A stretch of 12,743 bases of DNA from Gammaproteobacteria bacterium (GCA_028282395.1 JANQHY010000152.1:1-12743); one strand, 5' to 3'. Numbered from the stretch's first letter, positions 1-7,599 are shown. Notes: generated by a model not told the origin, from the letters alone. Numbers and translations: made by a program.

Positions 1-2036
1 AGAAGTTCATTGAGTTGTGGCGGTTACCGCGTGAGGTGATGGAGAGTCGTGATGAAGAGATGGCGCGCAGGGTGGCGATGGAGCAGTTAGTTGATCCAAT
101 GGCTGCTTTTGCTGAGTCGCAACAGATGATACATGGCGATAAAGAGGCCAAAGGTACCTGTACAGATTTGCATTTTAAGGATGGACGTATTTGTGAACGT
201 TATTCACAACCCTACCTTGTTGGTGATCAAGTTGTTGGTCGTGTTTGGTCAATGCGCGATGTTACCGAAAGTCGTCGTGCTGAAGCAGCTTTGAAGTTGC
301 ATCAGCGTGCTATTGATGCAAGTCCTGATGGCATTATGTTAATTAGTGTGAAAGAAGAGGGGCACCCGATTATTTATACGAATCCCGCTTTTAAACAGAT
401 CACTGGTTATGATACCAGTGATATTGTTGGGAAAGAATATACATTTCTCTATGATAAAGATGATAAGCAGCCAGAGATCGAAAAGATAAAGTATGCAATG
501 AGTCAAGGTGAAGATGCTAAAGTGGTAATGCGTAGTTATCGGAAAGATGGCTCAATGTTTTGGGGTGAAATTCATTTGGCGCCGGTATTTCAGACTATCA
601 CCGATATTGATACACAAGGTGGGGTATTTTCAGACGCTACGGATAGTAGAAAAGAGGTCGAGCAACGTCTAGATCACTATGTTTTTATCCTAGTTGATGT
701 CACGGAACGTAAAGCGATGGAGAAGCAGTTAACCTATCAGGCAACCCATGATGGATTAACTAGCTTGCCTAATCGATTGTTATTGAATGATCGAATTAAT
801 CAGGAGTTCAACCGTGCAGATCGGCAACATGAGTTTTTAGCTATATTATATCTTGATCTCGATCACTTCAAGCTGATTAATGATGGGCTTGGACATGGTG
901 TTGGCGATGCGTTGTTAAAAGCCGTTTCTGGGCGTATTGCCTCCTGTCTACGAAATGAAGATACCATTTCCCGTATTGGTGGCGATGAGTTTATTGCACT
1001 ACTGCCCGGTTTGGAAAAAGAGCATGATGCCTTAGTGGTAGTGGAAAAGATTATTACTAAGTTGCGTGAAATATTTGTTCTTGATGGCCAGGAGTTAAAT
1101 ATTTCTGTTAGTATTGGTGCAGCCATCTATCCTAGAGATGGTAAAGATGCGGAAACACTCATCCGTAATGCCGATACAGCAATGTATAAAGCCAAGGATC
1201 AGGGACGTGATGGTTTCCAATTCTACTCACGCGAGATGAATCAGAATGTTTCGCGGCGATTAAAGATGCAGAGTCAACTAGCCCGAGCATTGGAGCGAAA
1301 TGAGCTTACGCTCAATTATCAGGCGGTGATAGATCTGCAAACCGACCGTTTTGTTGGAGTTGAGGCACTCTTGCGTTGGCATAATGAGGAGATGGGTGAT
1401 GTATCGCCGGTTGAGTTCATTCCAGTGGCGGAAGAGAGTGGATTAATTGTACCGATTGGGCACTGGGTGTTGGACACGGCAATTAAGCAGGCAAAAATAT
1501 GGCAAGACAATGATCTAAATACGATTAGAATGAGTGTGAATCTCTCTGGGCGACAGCTGCTGTACCCTGATTTAGTGAATTTTATTGAAGATCTTATTGA
1601 CAAAACGCATGTTGATCCAAGTTTCCTGGTATTGGAGATTACTGAAAGTATGTTAATGGATCGCAGCAAGAAGACATTGGCATTATTGAATACTCTGAGA
1701 GAGAAAGGGATGAAAATTGCTATTGATGATTTTGGTACAGGCTACTCCAGTCTCAGTTATCTCAAAGACTTGCCGGTTGATAAATTGAAAATTGACCGCT
1801 CATTTGTCTCCAATATTAATGAAAGCGAAGGTGATAAGGCGATTACCCTGGCGATTATTGCCATGGCGAAAAAATTAGGTTTGGTGGTAGTTGCTGAGGG
1901 TGCCGAAACTGAGGAAGAGGTCAGCTTCCTGCGCGAGAACCAGTGTGATGAGATACAAGGCTACTATTTTAGCAAGCCGGCGCCTGTCGAGCAGTGTGAG
2001 GAGTTAATACGCAGCAGGAACAATAAAGCGAAATAA
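1..2036 (+). CDS. PAS-PAS-GGDEF-EAL cyclic-di-GMP turnover protein, 5' truncated
   Basis: A signalling protein predicted both to make and to degrade cyclic-di-GMP. The reading frame is open to the left edge (first full codon at base 3), and the residues before the TTG at 15 (KFIEL) continue a PAS domain, so the true start lies outside the window. Counting from the TTG at 15: end of a first PAS domain at about 1-90, ending in a 'MRDVTE' motif; second PAS/PAC at about 95-235; GGDEF domain at about 240-400; EAL domain at about 425-665. The GGDEF signature is intact (RIGGDEF, 320-326), with an RxxD inhibitory site (RNED, 313-316) at the canonical five-residue spacing. The EAL domain keeps EALLRW (from 450), NLSGRQ, the LEITES glutamate, DDFGTGYSS, the KLKIDRSF lysine, AEGAE and the QGYYFSKP glutamine. 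Both activities are therefore plausible, though such hybrids often favour one. The PAS domains presumably sense a signal; no ligand is evident. An upstream sensory or membrane region may be missing. Confidence 0.95.
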   Translation, partial: KFIELWRLPREVMESRDEEMARRVAMEQLVDPMAAFAESQQMIHGDKEAKGTCTDLHFKDGRICERYSQPYLVGDQVVGRVWSMRDVTESRRAEAALKLHQRAIDASPDGIMLISVKEEGHPIIYTNPAFKQITGYDTSDIVGKEYTFLYDKDDKQPEIEKIKYAMSQGEDAKVVMRSYRKDGSMFWGEIHLAPVFQTITDIDTQGGVFSDATDSRKEVEQRLDHYVFILVDVTERKAMEKQLTYQATHDGLTSLPNRLLLNDRINQEFNRADRQHEFLAILYLDLDHFKLINDGLGHGVGDALLKAVSGRIASCLRNEDTISRIGGDEFIALLPGLEKEHDALVVVEKIITKLREIFVLDGQELNISVSIGAAIYPRDGKDAETLIRNADTAMYKAKDQGRDGFQFYSREMNQNVSRRLKMQSQLARALERNELTLNYQAVIDLQTDRFVGVEALLRWHNEEMGDVSPVEFIPVAEESGLIVPIGHWVLDTAIKQAKIWQDNDLNTIRMSVNLSGRQLLYPDLVNFIEDLIDKTHVDPSFLVLEITESMLMDRSKKTLALLNTLREKGMKIAIDDFGTGYSSLSYLKDLPVDKLKIDRSFVSNINESEGDKAITLAIIAMAKKLGLVVVAEGAETEEEVSFLRENQCDEIQGYYFSKPAPVEQCEELIRSRNNKAK

Positions 2037-2044
2037 CGCTTGAA

Positions 2045-2071
2045 TGTTCCTTAATAGGGCAGAGTGGAACA
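2045..2071. repeat. Inverted repeat TGTTCC / GGAACA upstream of lptF
   Basis: A perfect 6-base inverted repeat (TGTTCC at 2045-2050, GGAACA at 2066-2071) with a 15-base centre, in the 63-base gap between the cyclic-di-GMP gene and lptF. No T-run follows it, so it does not look like an intrinsic terminator. It sits just upstream of the candidate lptF promoter, so a protein-binding site is possible. A 6-base match of this kind can also arise by chance. Confidence 0.25.
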
Positions 2072-2093
2072 ATGTTGCCACTTGCTTTAGACT
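2065..2093 (+). promoter_or_regulatory. Candidate lptF promoter (weak), possibly giving a leaderless mRNA
   Basis: TAGACT at 2088-2093 matches the -10 consensus at 4 of 6 positions, with a poor -35-like TGGAAC at 2065-2070 and a 17-base spacer. Transcription would then start at about 2100, which is the A of the lptF ATG. No Shine-Dalgarno sequence precedes that ATG, which fits a leaderless transcript. This is inference from spacing only; an alternative -35 such as TTGCCA at 2075 has no good partner. Confidence 0.3.
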
Positions 2094-2099
2094 AGCGGT

Positions 2100-3200
2100 A
2101 TGAAGATCTTACAGCGTTATTTCATTCGAGAGATTCTATTGGTGACCCTAGGGGTGACCGCGATTCTCGTTGCTATCTTCTTGTGTAATCAGCTAATTCG
2201 CTATCTTGGCGATGTCGCAGAAGGTAAACTAGCATCCTGGGTGATGCTGGATATGGTGCTATTGTTAATCCCGCTGTTAACTAGCTTTCTGCTGCCTTTA
2301 GGCTTTTTCCTTGGTCTTTTGCTCGCCTATGGTCGTCTCTACGCTGATTCTGAGATGGTGGTAGTGTTCGCTGCTGGGTTTGAGCGCTGGCGCTTACTGG
2401 CACTGACACTATTTTTAGGGCTTATTATGGCAATATTCGTTGGATTTTTAACACTATGGCTCAATCCACGGCTGATACAGCAGAAATCGCAACTTCTGTC
2501 TCGTGCGGTTGCGAGTTCATTGGCAGAGAGAATTTTGCCAGGTACATTTCAGTCGATGGCGGGTGGTCGTGAAATTGTCTATGTTAGTAAATTGTCCCGT
2601 GATCGTCAGAAAATGCAGGATCTCTTTTTTGCGCAGAAGTTGGATGATTCATCAGACGGGCAACCCAATTGGGCCGTGCTATTTGCCAAGGGCGGTTATC
2701 AGGCAAAACGTAATGGTCAATCCTATATTGTGTTAACAGATGGCTATCGTTATCAAGGTCATCCGGGACAGCACCGCTTTGCCAGTGTACGCTATGATAG
2801 CTATGGCTTGAAGATGGCAGCAAAAAAAGTGGATAAAGAAGAGGATCTTGATGCCTTACCCACCGAGAAATTATGGCCAAGGCGGCATGATCCCAATGTC
2901 GCATCGGCATTACAGTGGCGCTTTTCGAGTCCGCTATCAACTTTGGTGTTGGCACTGTTGGCAGTGCCACTGAGCCGCTCCAATCCACGCCGTGGCCGCT
3001 TTGCCTGGTTATTTCCAGCAACTCTGATTGCCATTGTCTATGTCAATCTCATCCTATTTGCGCGTCACTGGATTGAGCAGGGGTATGTAGCGGTATGGTT
3101 AGGAATGTGGTGGATTCATCTACTATTTTTCTTATTGGCTATCTATTTTGTACTGACCTGGATGTTCCCAGTTAGGTTGCATTGGAGACGCAACAGATGA
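2100..3200 (+). CDS. lptF: LPS export ABC transporter permease LptF
   Basis: One of the two inner-membrane subunits of the LptB2FG complex, which extracts LPS from the outer leaflet of the inner membrane and passes it to LptC/LptA for transport to the outer membrane. The 366 residues fit the family length. The protein shows the LptF/G (YjgP/YjgQ) layout: three N-terminal membrane segments (about 12-33, 50-75, 100-122), a periplasmic region (about 125-270) of beta-jellyroll type, and three C-terminal segments (about 275-292, 300-325, 332-356). Family hallmarks include 'RYLGDVAEGKL' near residue 35 and 'SPLSTLVLALLAVPLSR' before the fourth segment. The ATG at 2100 gives the usual N-terminus (MKILQRYFIREIL) but has no recognisable ribosome binding site. 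Its stop overlaps the lptG start as ATGA, so the two are translationally coupled. The F versus G assignment rests on gene order and the N-terminal motifs. Confidence 0.95.
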   Translation: MKILQRYFIREILLVTLGVTAILVAIFLCNQLIRYLGDVAEGKLASWVMLDMVLLLIPLLTSFLLPLGFFLGLLLAYGRLYADSEMVVVFAAGFERWRLLALTLFLGLIMAIFVGFLTLWLNPRLIQQKSQLLSRAVASSLAERILPGTFQSMAGGREIVYVSKLSRDRQKMQDLFFAQKLDDSSDGQPNWAVLFAKGGYQAKRNGQSYIVLTDGYRYQGHPGQHRFASVRYDSYGLKMAAKKVDKEEDLDALPTEKLWPRRHDPNVASALQWRFSSPLSTLVLALLAVPLSRSNPRRGRFAWLFPATLIAIVYVNLILFARHWIEQGYVAVWLGMWWIHLLFFLLAIYFVLTWMFPVRLHWRRNR

Positions 3201-4276
3201 ATATTTTGCGCTGGTCGATCTTGAATCGCTATATTAGCCTCTATGTTGTCAAAGCAACGCTGCTGGTAACGGTATTAGTTGCTGGTATCTATGTTTTTAC
3301 CTCCTTGATGGGAGAAGTGAATAGCATCGGTCAGGGACAATATGGTCTTGGCCATGCCTTGGAGTATGTTCTGCTAAAGCTGCCTCTTGATCTGTACAGC
3401 TTATTTCCGATGGTAGCGTTATTGGGTAGCTTAATTGGCCTGGGTATTCTTGCCTCACATCGTGAGTTAGTGGTAATGCGTGCAGCTAATATGAGCGTTT
3501 TTCAGATCTGTATGATTGTTTTACGCGTAGCGATTTTAATGTTAATTGTTGTTGTAGCAATTGGTGAGGGGTTGGGTACTCGTTTAACCGAACTTGCGCA
3601 TCATGAAAAAAGCTTGGCACAGAGTAGTGGTCAAGCGATGCAGACGGAGCAGGGGGTGTGGTTACGTGACCGTAATACCTTTATTCATATTGAACGCATT
3701 ATGCCGCAACTAAAACTTGAAGGAATCACCTATTATCGGTTTAATAACCACTATCAGTTGATACAGGCCGGGTTTGCTGAAAGAGGGTATTATCGCCATC
3801 ACCATTGGTATCTCGAGAATGTTGCAGTGACCGCACTTGGCAGCCAGCATACAACCGTTAATCGTGATAAGTTACAGCGCTGGCAAATTGATGTTAATCC
3901 AAAATTATTGCATTCATTATCAGAGGATCCGCAACAGATTCCACTTGCACGGTTGTATACATTTATTCACCATCACCATATTGATAATGCTAGTTTACGT
4001 CATTATCGTTTTGTTTTCTGGCGCCGAATTCTACAACCGTTAGTGACATTAGTGATGATACTACTGGCTATTCCATTTGTTTTTGGACCATTACGGTCAG
4101 TACCAATTGGTGTGAGAATTGTTGTAGGGGTATTGATAGGTTTTGGTTTCTATCTACTTAATAGTTTTCTCGGCCCGTTGAGTTTTGTTTATCAAATTCC
4201 TGCACTGTTAGCGGCAGCACTGCCATTAATGTTATTTAGTCTAATAAGTTTATGGCTGTTGTTGCGAACACGTTAA
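3197..4276 (+). CDS. lptG: LPS export ABC transporter permease LptG
   Basis: The partner of LptF in the LptB2FG LPS extractor of the inner membrane. I chose the ATG at 3197 over a possible TTG at 3182: it forms an ATGA overlap with the lptF stop, and GGAG lies at 3184-3187, nine bases upstream. This gives 359 residues, typical for LptG. The layout is three N-terminal membrane segments (about 13-35, 50-80, 90-113), with the family motif 'ILASHRELVVMRAANMS' between the second and third, then a periplasmic jellyroll region (about 114-265) and three C-terminal segments. 'RRILQPLVTLVMILLAIPFVFGPLRS' is a typical LptG signature. Two histidine clusters in the periplasmic part (RHHHW and HHHH) are unusual. 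LptB, LptC and LptA genes are not in the window and must lie elsewhere. Confidence 0.95.
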   Translation: MNILRWSILNRYISLYVVKATLLVTVLVAGIYVFTSLMGEVNSIGQGQYGLGHALEYVLLKLPLDLYSLFPMVALLGSLIGLGILASHRELVVMRAANMSVFQICMIVLRVAILMLIVVVAIGEGLGTRLTELAHHEKSLAQSSGQAMQTEQGVWLRDRNTFIHIERIMPQLKLEGITYYRFNNHYQLIQAGFAERGYYRHHHWYLENVAVTALGSQHTTVNRDKLQRWQIDVNPKLLHSLSEDPQQIPLARLYTFIHHHHIDNASLRHYRFVFWRRILQPLVTLVMILLAIPFVFGPLRSVPIGVRIVVGVLIGFGFYLLNSFLGPLSFVYQIPALLAAALPLMLFSLISLWLLLRTR

Positions 4277-4316
4277 TTGTTGGGTAGGCTAAATAGCTGA
4301 TAGAGGGAGTCAGCAT

Positions 4317-4994
4317 ATGCGTATACATTATATTAGTCATTCTCCATTTGAAGGGTTAGGAGCTATTGAAGAGTGGGCGGCTCAAAAAGGCCATGTTTTG
4401 AGTGGTTCTGCGCCTTATAAAGGTGAAGCGATTGCTAGCCTAGAGCAGTTTGATTTTCTCATTGTACTAGGTGGCCCACAGAGTCCATTAGAGATTGACC
4501 GTTACCCCTATCTTAGTGATGAAATTATGTTTATTAAAACGGCTATCATTGCTAATAAGAGGGTATTAGGGATCTGTTTAGGTGCACAATTGATTGCTGA
4601 GGCATTCGACGCAGCAACTGAAAAGAGTGAGCACCGTGAAATGGGATGTTTTCCAATCGAGACGTTAGCAGCTGATCCGGTTTTTGATCAATTTCCTGCT
4701 TCATTTGACGTGATGCACTGGCATAATGATATGCCTGGACTGCCTGAGGGTGCAGTGTTGTTAGCTAGCAGTGCAGGGTGCTCACGCCAAGCTTTTCGCT
4801 TTAATCCTATTGTTTATGGATTGCAATTCCATTTGGAGTTTACCCCGTCGTTAATGGAAAGCTTGATCAAGCATTGTCAGGATGATTTAAAAGCGGGCAC
4901 CTATATTAATAGTGCAGAGGAGTTGATGCATGTTGATTTTGCTGCGCTCAACGCTAAACTTTACCGCTTGCTTGACCATCTGGCATCACTGTAG
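4317..4994 (+). CDS. Class I glutamine amidotransferase (GMP synthase-like GATase domain protein)
   Basis: A stand-alone class I glutamine amidotransferase of the 'GMP synthase-like' group (similar in type to YfeJ), cytoplasmic, 225 residues. These domains hydrolyse glutamine to glutamate and ammonia using a Cys-His-Glu triad. The nucleophile is Cys87 in GICLGAQ; His172 and Glu174 occur in LQFHLEF. 'VLGGPQSPLE' (about residue 50) supplies the oxyanion-type loop, and 'MHWHNDMPGLPEGA' is a motif of this subfamily. There is no ATP-pyrophosphatase domain, so this is not GuaA, and the ammonia acceptor is unknown; some relatives act on glutamyl compounds rather than glutamine. A good ribosome binding site (GGGAG, 4305-4309) sits seven bases before the ATG. 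It begins 40 bases after lptG on the same strand and may be co-transcribed with lptFG, though no functional link to LPS is evident. Confidence 0.88.
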   Translation: MRIHYISHSPFEGLGAIEEWAAQKGHVLSGSAPYKGEAIASLEQFDFLIVLGGPQSPLEIDRYPYLSDEIMFIKTAIIANKRVLGICLGAQLIAEAFDAATEKSEHREMGCFPIETLAADPVFDQFPASFDVMHWHNDMPGLPEGAVLLASSAGCSRQAFRFNPIVYGLQFHLEFTPSLMESLIKHCQDDLKAGTYINSAEELMHVDFAALNAKLYRLLDHLASL

Positions 4995-5033
4995 TTGTAT
5001 TCACGTTTCTCTAGCGCACTCCTCGCGGATTTA

Positions 5034-5061
5034 TTGATGCCTGGCTAGACATATGTATAAT
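5034..5061 (+). promoter_or_regulatory. Sigma70-type promoter of the sulfotransferase gene
   Basis: A perfect TATAAT at 5056-5061 with TTGATG (4 of 6 to TTGACA) at 5034-5039 and a 16-base spacer. The predicted transcript start, at about 5068, lies downstream of the possible ATG at 5053. This promoter would therefore exclude that codon and supports the start at 5107, with a leader of about 40 bases. Seen in sequence; activity is inferred. Confidence 0.55.
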
Positions 5062-5106
5062 ACTGCTGGAACTTCAATTATAAGAAGGGATGTTTTTGGG
5101 GTGGCT

Positions 5107-6243
5107 ATGTCAAAGAAAAGACTATATATTCATATTGGTACGCAAAAGACAGGTAGTACCACTATTCAACGCTTTCTTTCAGAAAATATGAGGATGCTAC
5201 GTAAGCAGGGAGTACTGTATCCTGAATTTATTCGACCTAGTGGCCGGAATCACAATCGTCTCATCTCAGAACGCTCATCTACGTCGCACAAGCTTGTTAA
5301 AAAGATTTTTGATGATAAAGAGATTGTCTCATTGAAAGAGAAGTTTGATAGTGAGGTTAAAGCTTCGGGGGCAGAAAGAATTATCTTAAGTAGTGAAGAT
5401 CTTTTTTTGCCGCTGGAACAACAGCAATGGAAACTTCTCAAAAGTTTGTGTCAAGGCTATGAGGTATTTATTATCGTCTATTTTCGCCGTCAGGATGAAT
5501 TTCTTATCTCTCTCCATAATCAAAGAGTAAAAGATTCACTTTCTATTAAAGGCTCTTTTTTAGAAACGCTCGAGCAAGAACAGGTTTTGTTTAAAAGTCT
5601 TTTGGATAATTATGAAAATGTATTATCAGCCTGGTCAGATATTGCTGAAGACAATCATATTTTAGTCACTGCTTATGAAGGCGATGTAAAGCGCGATGTG
5701 CTTGGTCATTTTTTGGACAGTGTTGGTATTGAGTATCATGATGAGATGTCAAAGCCGGAGAAGCGCAAAAATGCAAGCATTCCTTATACACTGGTTAAGC
5801 TAAAATCTCTAATGAATAGCTGTATGGTAGAGAATGACCCCTCCTATAAAGAACTCTGTAGTATTGATTTTACACAACTTTCCGATCTGCTTGCGACACT
5901 AAGAACGAATGAAAAGCGAGCGGAACTATCGCCACTTTCTCCACAAAAACGCCTAAGTATTATTAAAGAATATGAGGAGATGAATCAGCGTATAGCAAAG
6001 CGATATTTGGCAAAGGATAAGCTTTTTGAAGCCCCCTTGCCGGAAGAGGATGAAGCATTTGATGAAATGACTACTTTAAGTGTAGATGAATTAATTGATA
6101 TTGTGGGTATATTTTTTGTTCACTACATGCAGAATTACAATGAGCTTGCTTCGTTGCGAAGAGTTTCTCGGCGAATGGCAAAAGCAAGAAAAGCACTCTC
6201 ACGATTAAAACGAAAGCTTTTTTTTCTCTCGACCTCTTCATAA
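5107..6243 (+). CDS. Sulfotransferase-like protein (PAPS-dependent family)
   Basis: Probable cytoplasmic or membrane-associated sulfotransferase that transfers sulfate from PAPS to an acceptor, possibly a surface glycan. Two diagnostic motifs are visible. The 5'-phosphosulfate loop is near the N-terminus (HIGTQKTGSTTIQ, residues 9-21, Lys14). The 3'-phosphate site is an Arg followed eight residues later by Ser (Arg127 to Ser135 in YFRRQDEFLISLHNQ), as in known sulfotransferases. The start at 5107 gives 378 residues and puts the loop at the usual distance from the N-terminus; GGGG (5098-5101) is a weak ribosome site. An in-frame ATG at 5053 overlaps the -10 box and is unlikely; a GTG at 5101 is possible. 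The C-terminus has an acidic stretch (EAPLPEEDEAFDE) and then a strongly basic tail (RRVSRRMAKARKALSRLKRK), which could contact phospholipid. The gene looks more A/T-rich and lysine/glutamate-rich than its neighbours and has its own promoter, so it may be acquired. The acceptor cannot be deduced. Confidence 0.8.
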   Translation: MSKKRLYIHIGTQKTGSTTIQRFLSENMRMLRKQGVLYPEFIRPSGRNHNRLISERSSTSHKLVKKIFDDKEIVSLKEKFDSEVKASGAERIILSSEDLFLPLEQQQWKLLKSLCQGYEVFIIVYFRRQDEFLISLHNQRVKDSLSIKGSFLETLEQEQVLFKSLLDNYENVLSAWSDIAEDNHILVTAYEGDVKRDVLGHFLDSVGIEYHDEMSKPEKRKNASIPYTLVKLKSLMNSCMVENDPSYKELCSIDFTQLSDLLATLRTNEKRAELSPLSPQKRLSIIKEYEEMNQRIAKRYLAKDKLFEAPLPEEDEAFDEMTTLSVDELIDIVGIFFVHYMQNYNELASLRRVSRRMAKARKALSRLKRKLFFLSTSS

Positions 6244-6312
6244 CCAATATGCTGCACGTACATAACGGTCATGTCAATTTGGGCTTTGTGTGGCGCACTG
6301 GGAAAATGGGCG

Positions 6313-7599
6313 TTATTCCTGTTCATGTTCTGATAGTTTATCCATGAGGGGTGGCAATACATAGGCAATTTTAACTTTATTGGCTTTTACCTGCTTGACC
6401 TCAATACGGTAATTTTTGATTTTTAGACCGATGCCTGTTTGTGGTAACATCTCCAGCTGTTCAGTAATCAAACCGCTTAATGTTTTAGGACCATCGGTAG
6501 GTAGTTGCCATTTCATTACTTTATTAAGTTCGCGCAGGGTTGTTGTGCCATCAATTAAGTAGCCACCATCTTTTTGCGGATAGATATCAATATGCATGGT
6601 ATCAATATCCAAAATAAATTCACCAACGATTTCCTCGAGAATATCTTCCAAGGTAATGAAACCTTGAATAGTGCCGTACTCATCAACAACAATCGCATAG
6701 TAGCAACGCTCTTGTTGAAATTTAATTAACTGTTTATTGAGTGGTGTACTTTCTAATGCGAATGAAGGAGGGGAAACATGTTGTAGTAGACGTTCACGAT
6801 TCAATTCCTGATTCACTAGTAACGGCAATAATTTCTGTATTTCCAAGATGCCAACCAACTGGTCAAGGTTGCCATGATAGAGGGGTAGGCGACTGTGTGG
6901 TGGATTGGCGAGTATTGCGGTGATCTCTTCCCATTCATCATCAACATTAATTCCAACAATCTCATGGCGCGGTGCCATAATGTCTTCAACAGATACTTTT
7001 TCCAGCTCAAGTAGCCGCAGCAGCATGTCGCGATTCTGTGAGGGCATCACTGAACTGGTTTCATAGAGGAGAGTGTAAAGCTCTTCACTGGTTAAGTGAT
7101 CAAATTGACGTTTTTTAACGCGAATTCTGCATAGTAGCAGTAGGCGAATCACCAGATTGTTCATCAGCCAAACTAATGGATAAAATAGCCATAGTAGAAC
7201 TGACAATGGCCAGACAACAATGAATGATAGCCGTTGTGGGTAGAGCGCAGCGATAGTTTTAGGGATGGTTTCGGCAAAGATTAGAATCACCATGGTCAAA
7301 ACACCGGTCGCAATCGCGACACCTAAGTCACCAAAGAGATGGACAGCGATCACGGTAGCAATTGAGGAGGCGAGGATATTAACCAGGGTATTGCCGATCA
7401 GAATTAGACTGAGGAGGCGGTCAGGGCGCTCGAGTAAACGCTGTACTCTCTTGGCACTGGCATGGTTTTTCTTGGCAAGATGGCGTAGACGATAGCGATT
7501 GATCGCCATAATTCCGGTCTCAGAGGAGGAGAAGAATGCGGAGAGACAGAGTAATACAGCTAGCGTAATTGCTGAAGTGATGATACTGCTTGGACTCAA
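6313..7599 (-). CDS. corB: CorB/YfjD-like DUF21-CBS-CorC_HlyC membrane protein
   Basis: Member of the CNNM/CorC family of inner-membrane proteins, linked to magnesium (or cobalt) export and resistance; the symbol is by similarity to E. coli YfjD. From the chosen start: DUF21 transmembrane domain at about 5-185 with the signature SSSETGIMAINRYRLRHLAK (from 24), 'GNTLVNILASS' and 'FAETIPKTIAALYP'; a CBS pair at about 205-325 ('VSVEDIMAPRHEIVGI', 'VVDEYGTIQGFITLEDILEEIVGE'); and a CorC_HlyC domain at about 335-420. I prefer the TTG at 7599: AAGGAG lies six bases upstream and the 428-residue product matches the E. coli N-terminus and length. An ATG at 7662 would add 21 Lys/Ser-rich residues, lacks a ribosome site, and would lie only about nine bases from the predicted transcript start. 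It is divergent from ffh, a neighbourhood seen in other gammaproteobacteria, but the usual ypjD gene is not present between them. Confidence 0.93.
   Translation of the reverse strand: MSPSSIITSAITLAVLLCLSAFFSSSETGIMAINRYRLRHLAKKNHASAKRVQRLLERPDRLLSLILIGNTLVNILASSIATVIAVHLFGDLGVAIATGVLTMVILIFAETIPKTIAALYPQRLSFIVVWPLSVLLWLFYPLVWLMNNLVIRLLLLCRIRVKKRQFDHLTSEELYTLLYETSSVMPSQNRDMLLRLLELEKVSVEDIMAPRHEIVGINVDDEWEEITAILANPPHSRLPLYHGNLDQLVGILEIQKLLPLLVNQELNRERLLQHVSPPSFALESTPLNKQLIKFQQERCYYAIVVDEYGTIQGFITLEDILEEIVGEFILDIDTMHIDIYPQKDGGYLIDGTTTLRELNKVMKWQLPTDGPKTLSGLITEQLEMLPQTGIGLKIKNYRIEVKQVKANKVKIAYVLPPLMDKLSEHEQE

Noticed and set aside
15..17. TTG at 15 as the true start of the first gene
   Set aside because: The frame is open to base 1 and the upstream codons continue a PAS domain, so the gene is cut by the window edge.
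863..1669. Minus-strand open frames of 87 and 116 residues in the cyclic-di-GMP gene
   Set aside because: Both lie opposite the intact GGDEF and EAL domains and have serine-rich, low-information translations typical of shadow frames.
2584..3021. 145-residue open frame on the minus strand inside lptF
   Set aside because: It lies wholly within lptF, whose protein is a clear family match. The antisense product shows no recognisable domain.
3837..4043. 68-residue plus-strand frame within lptG
   Set aside because: It lies in an alternative frame across the conserved lptG periplasmic region, with no supporting signal.
6244..6312. Possible two-way terminator between the sulfotransferase and corB
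   Set aside because: Only 3-4 base-pair stems are visible and no T-run follows on either strand.
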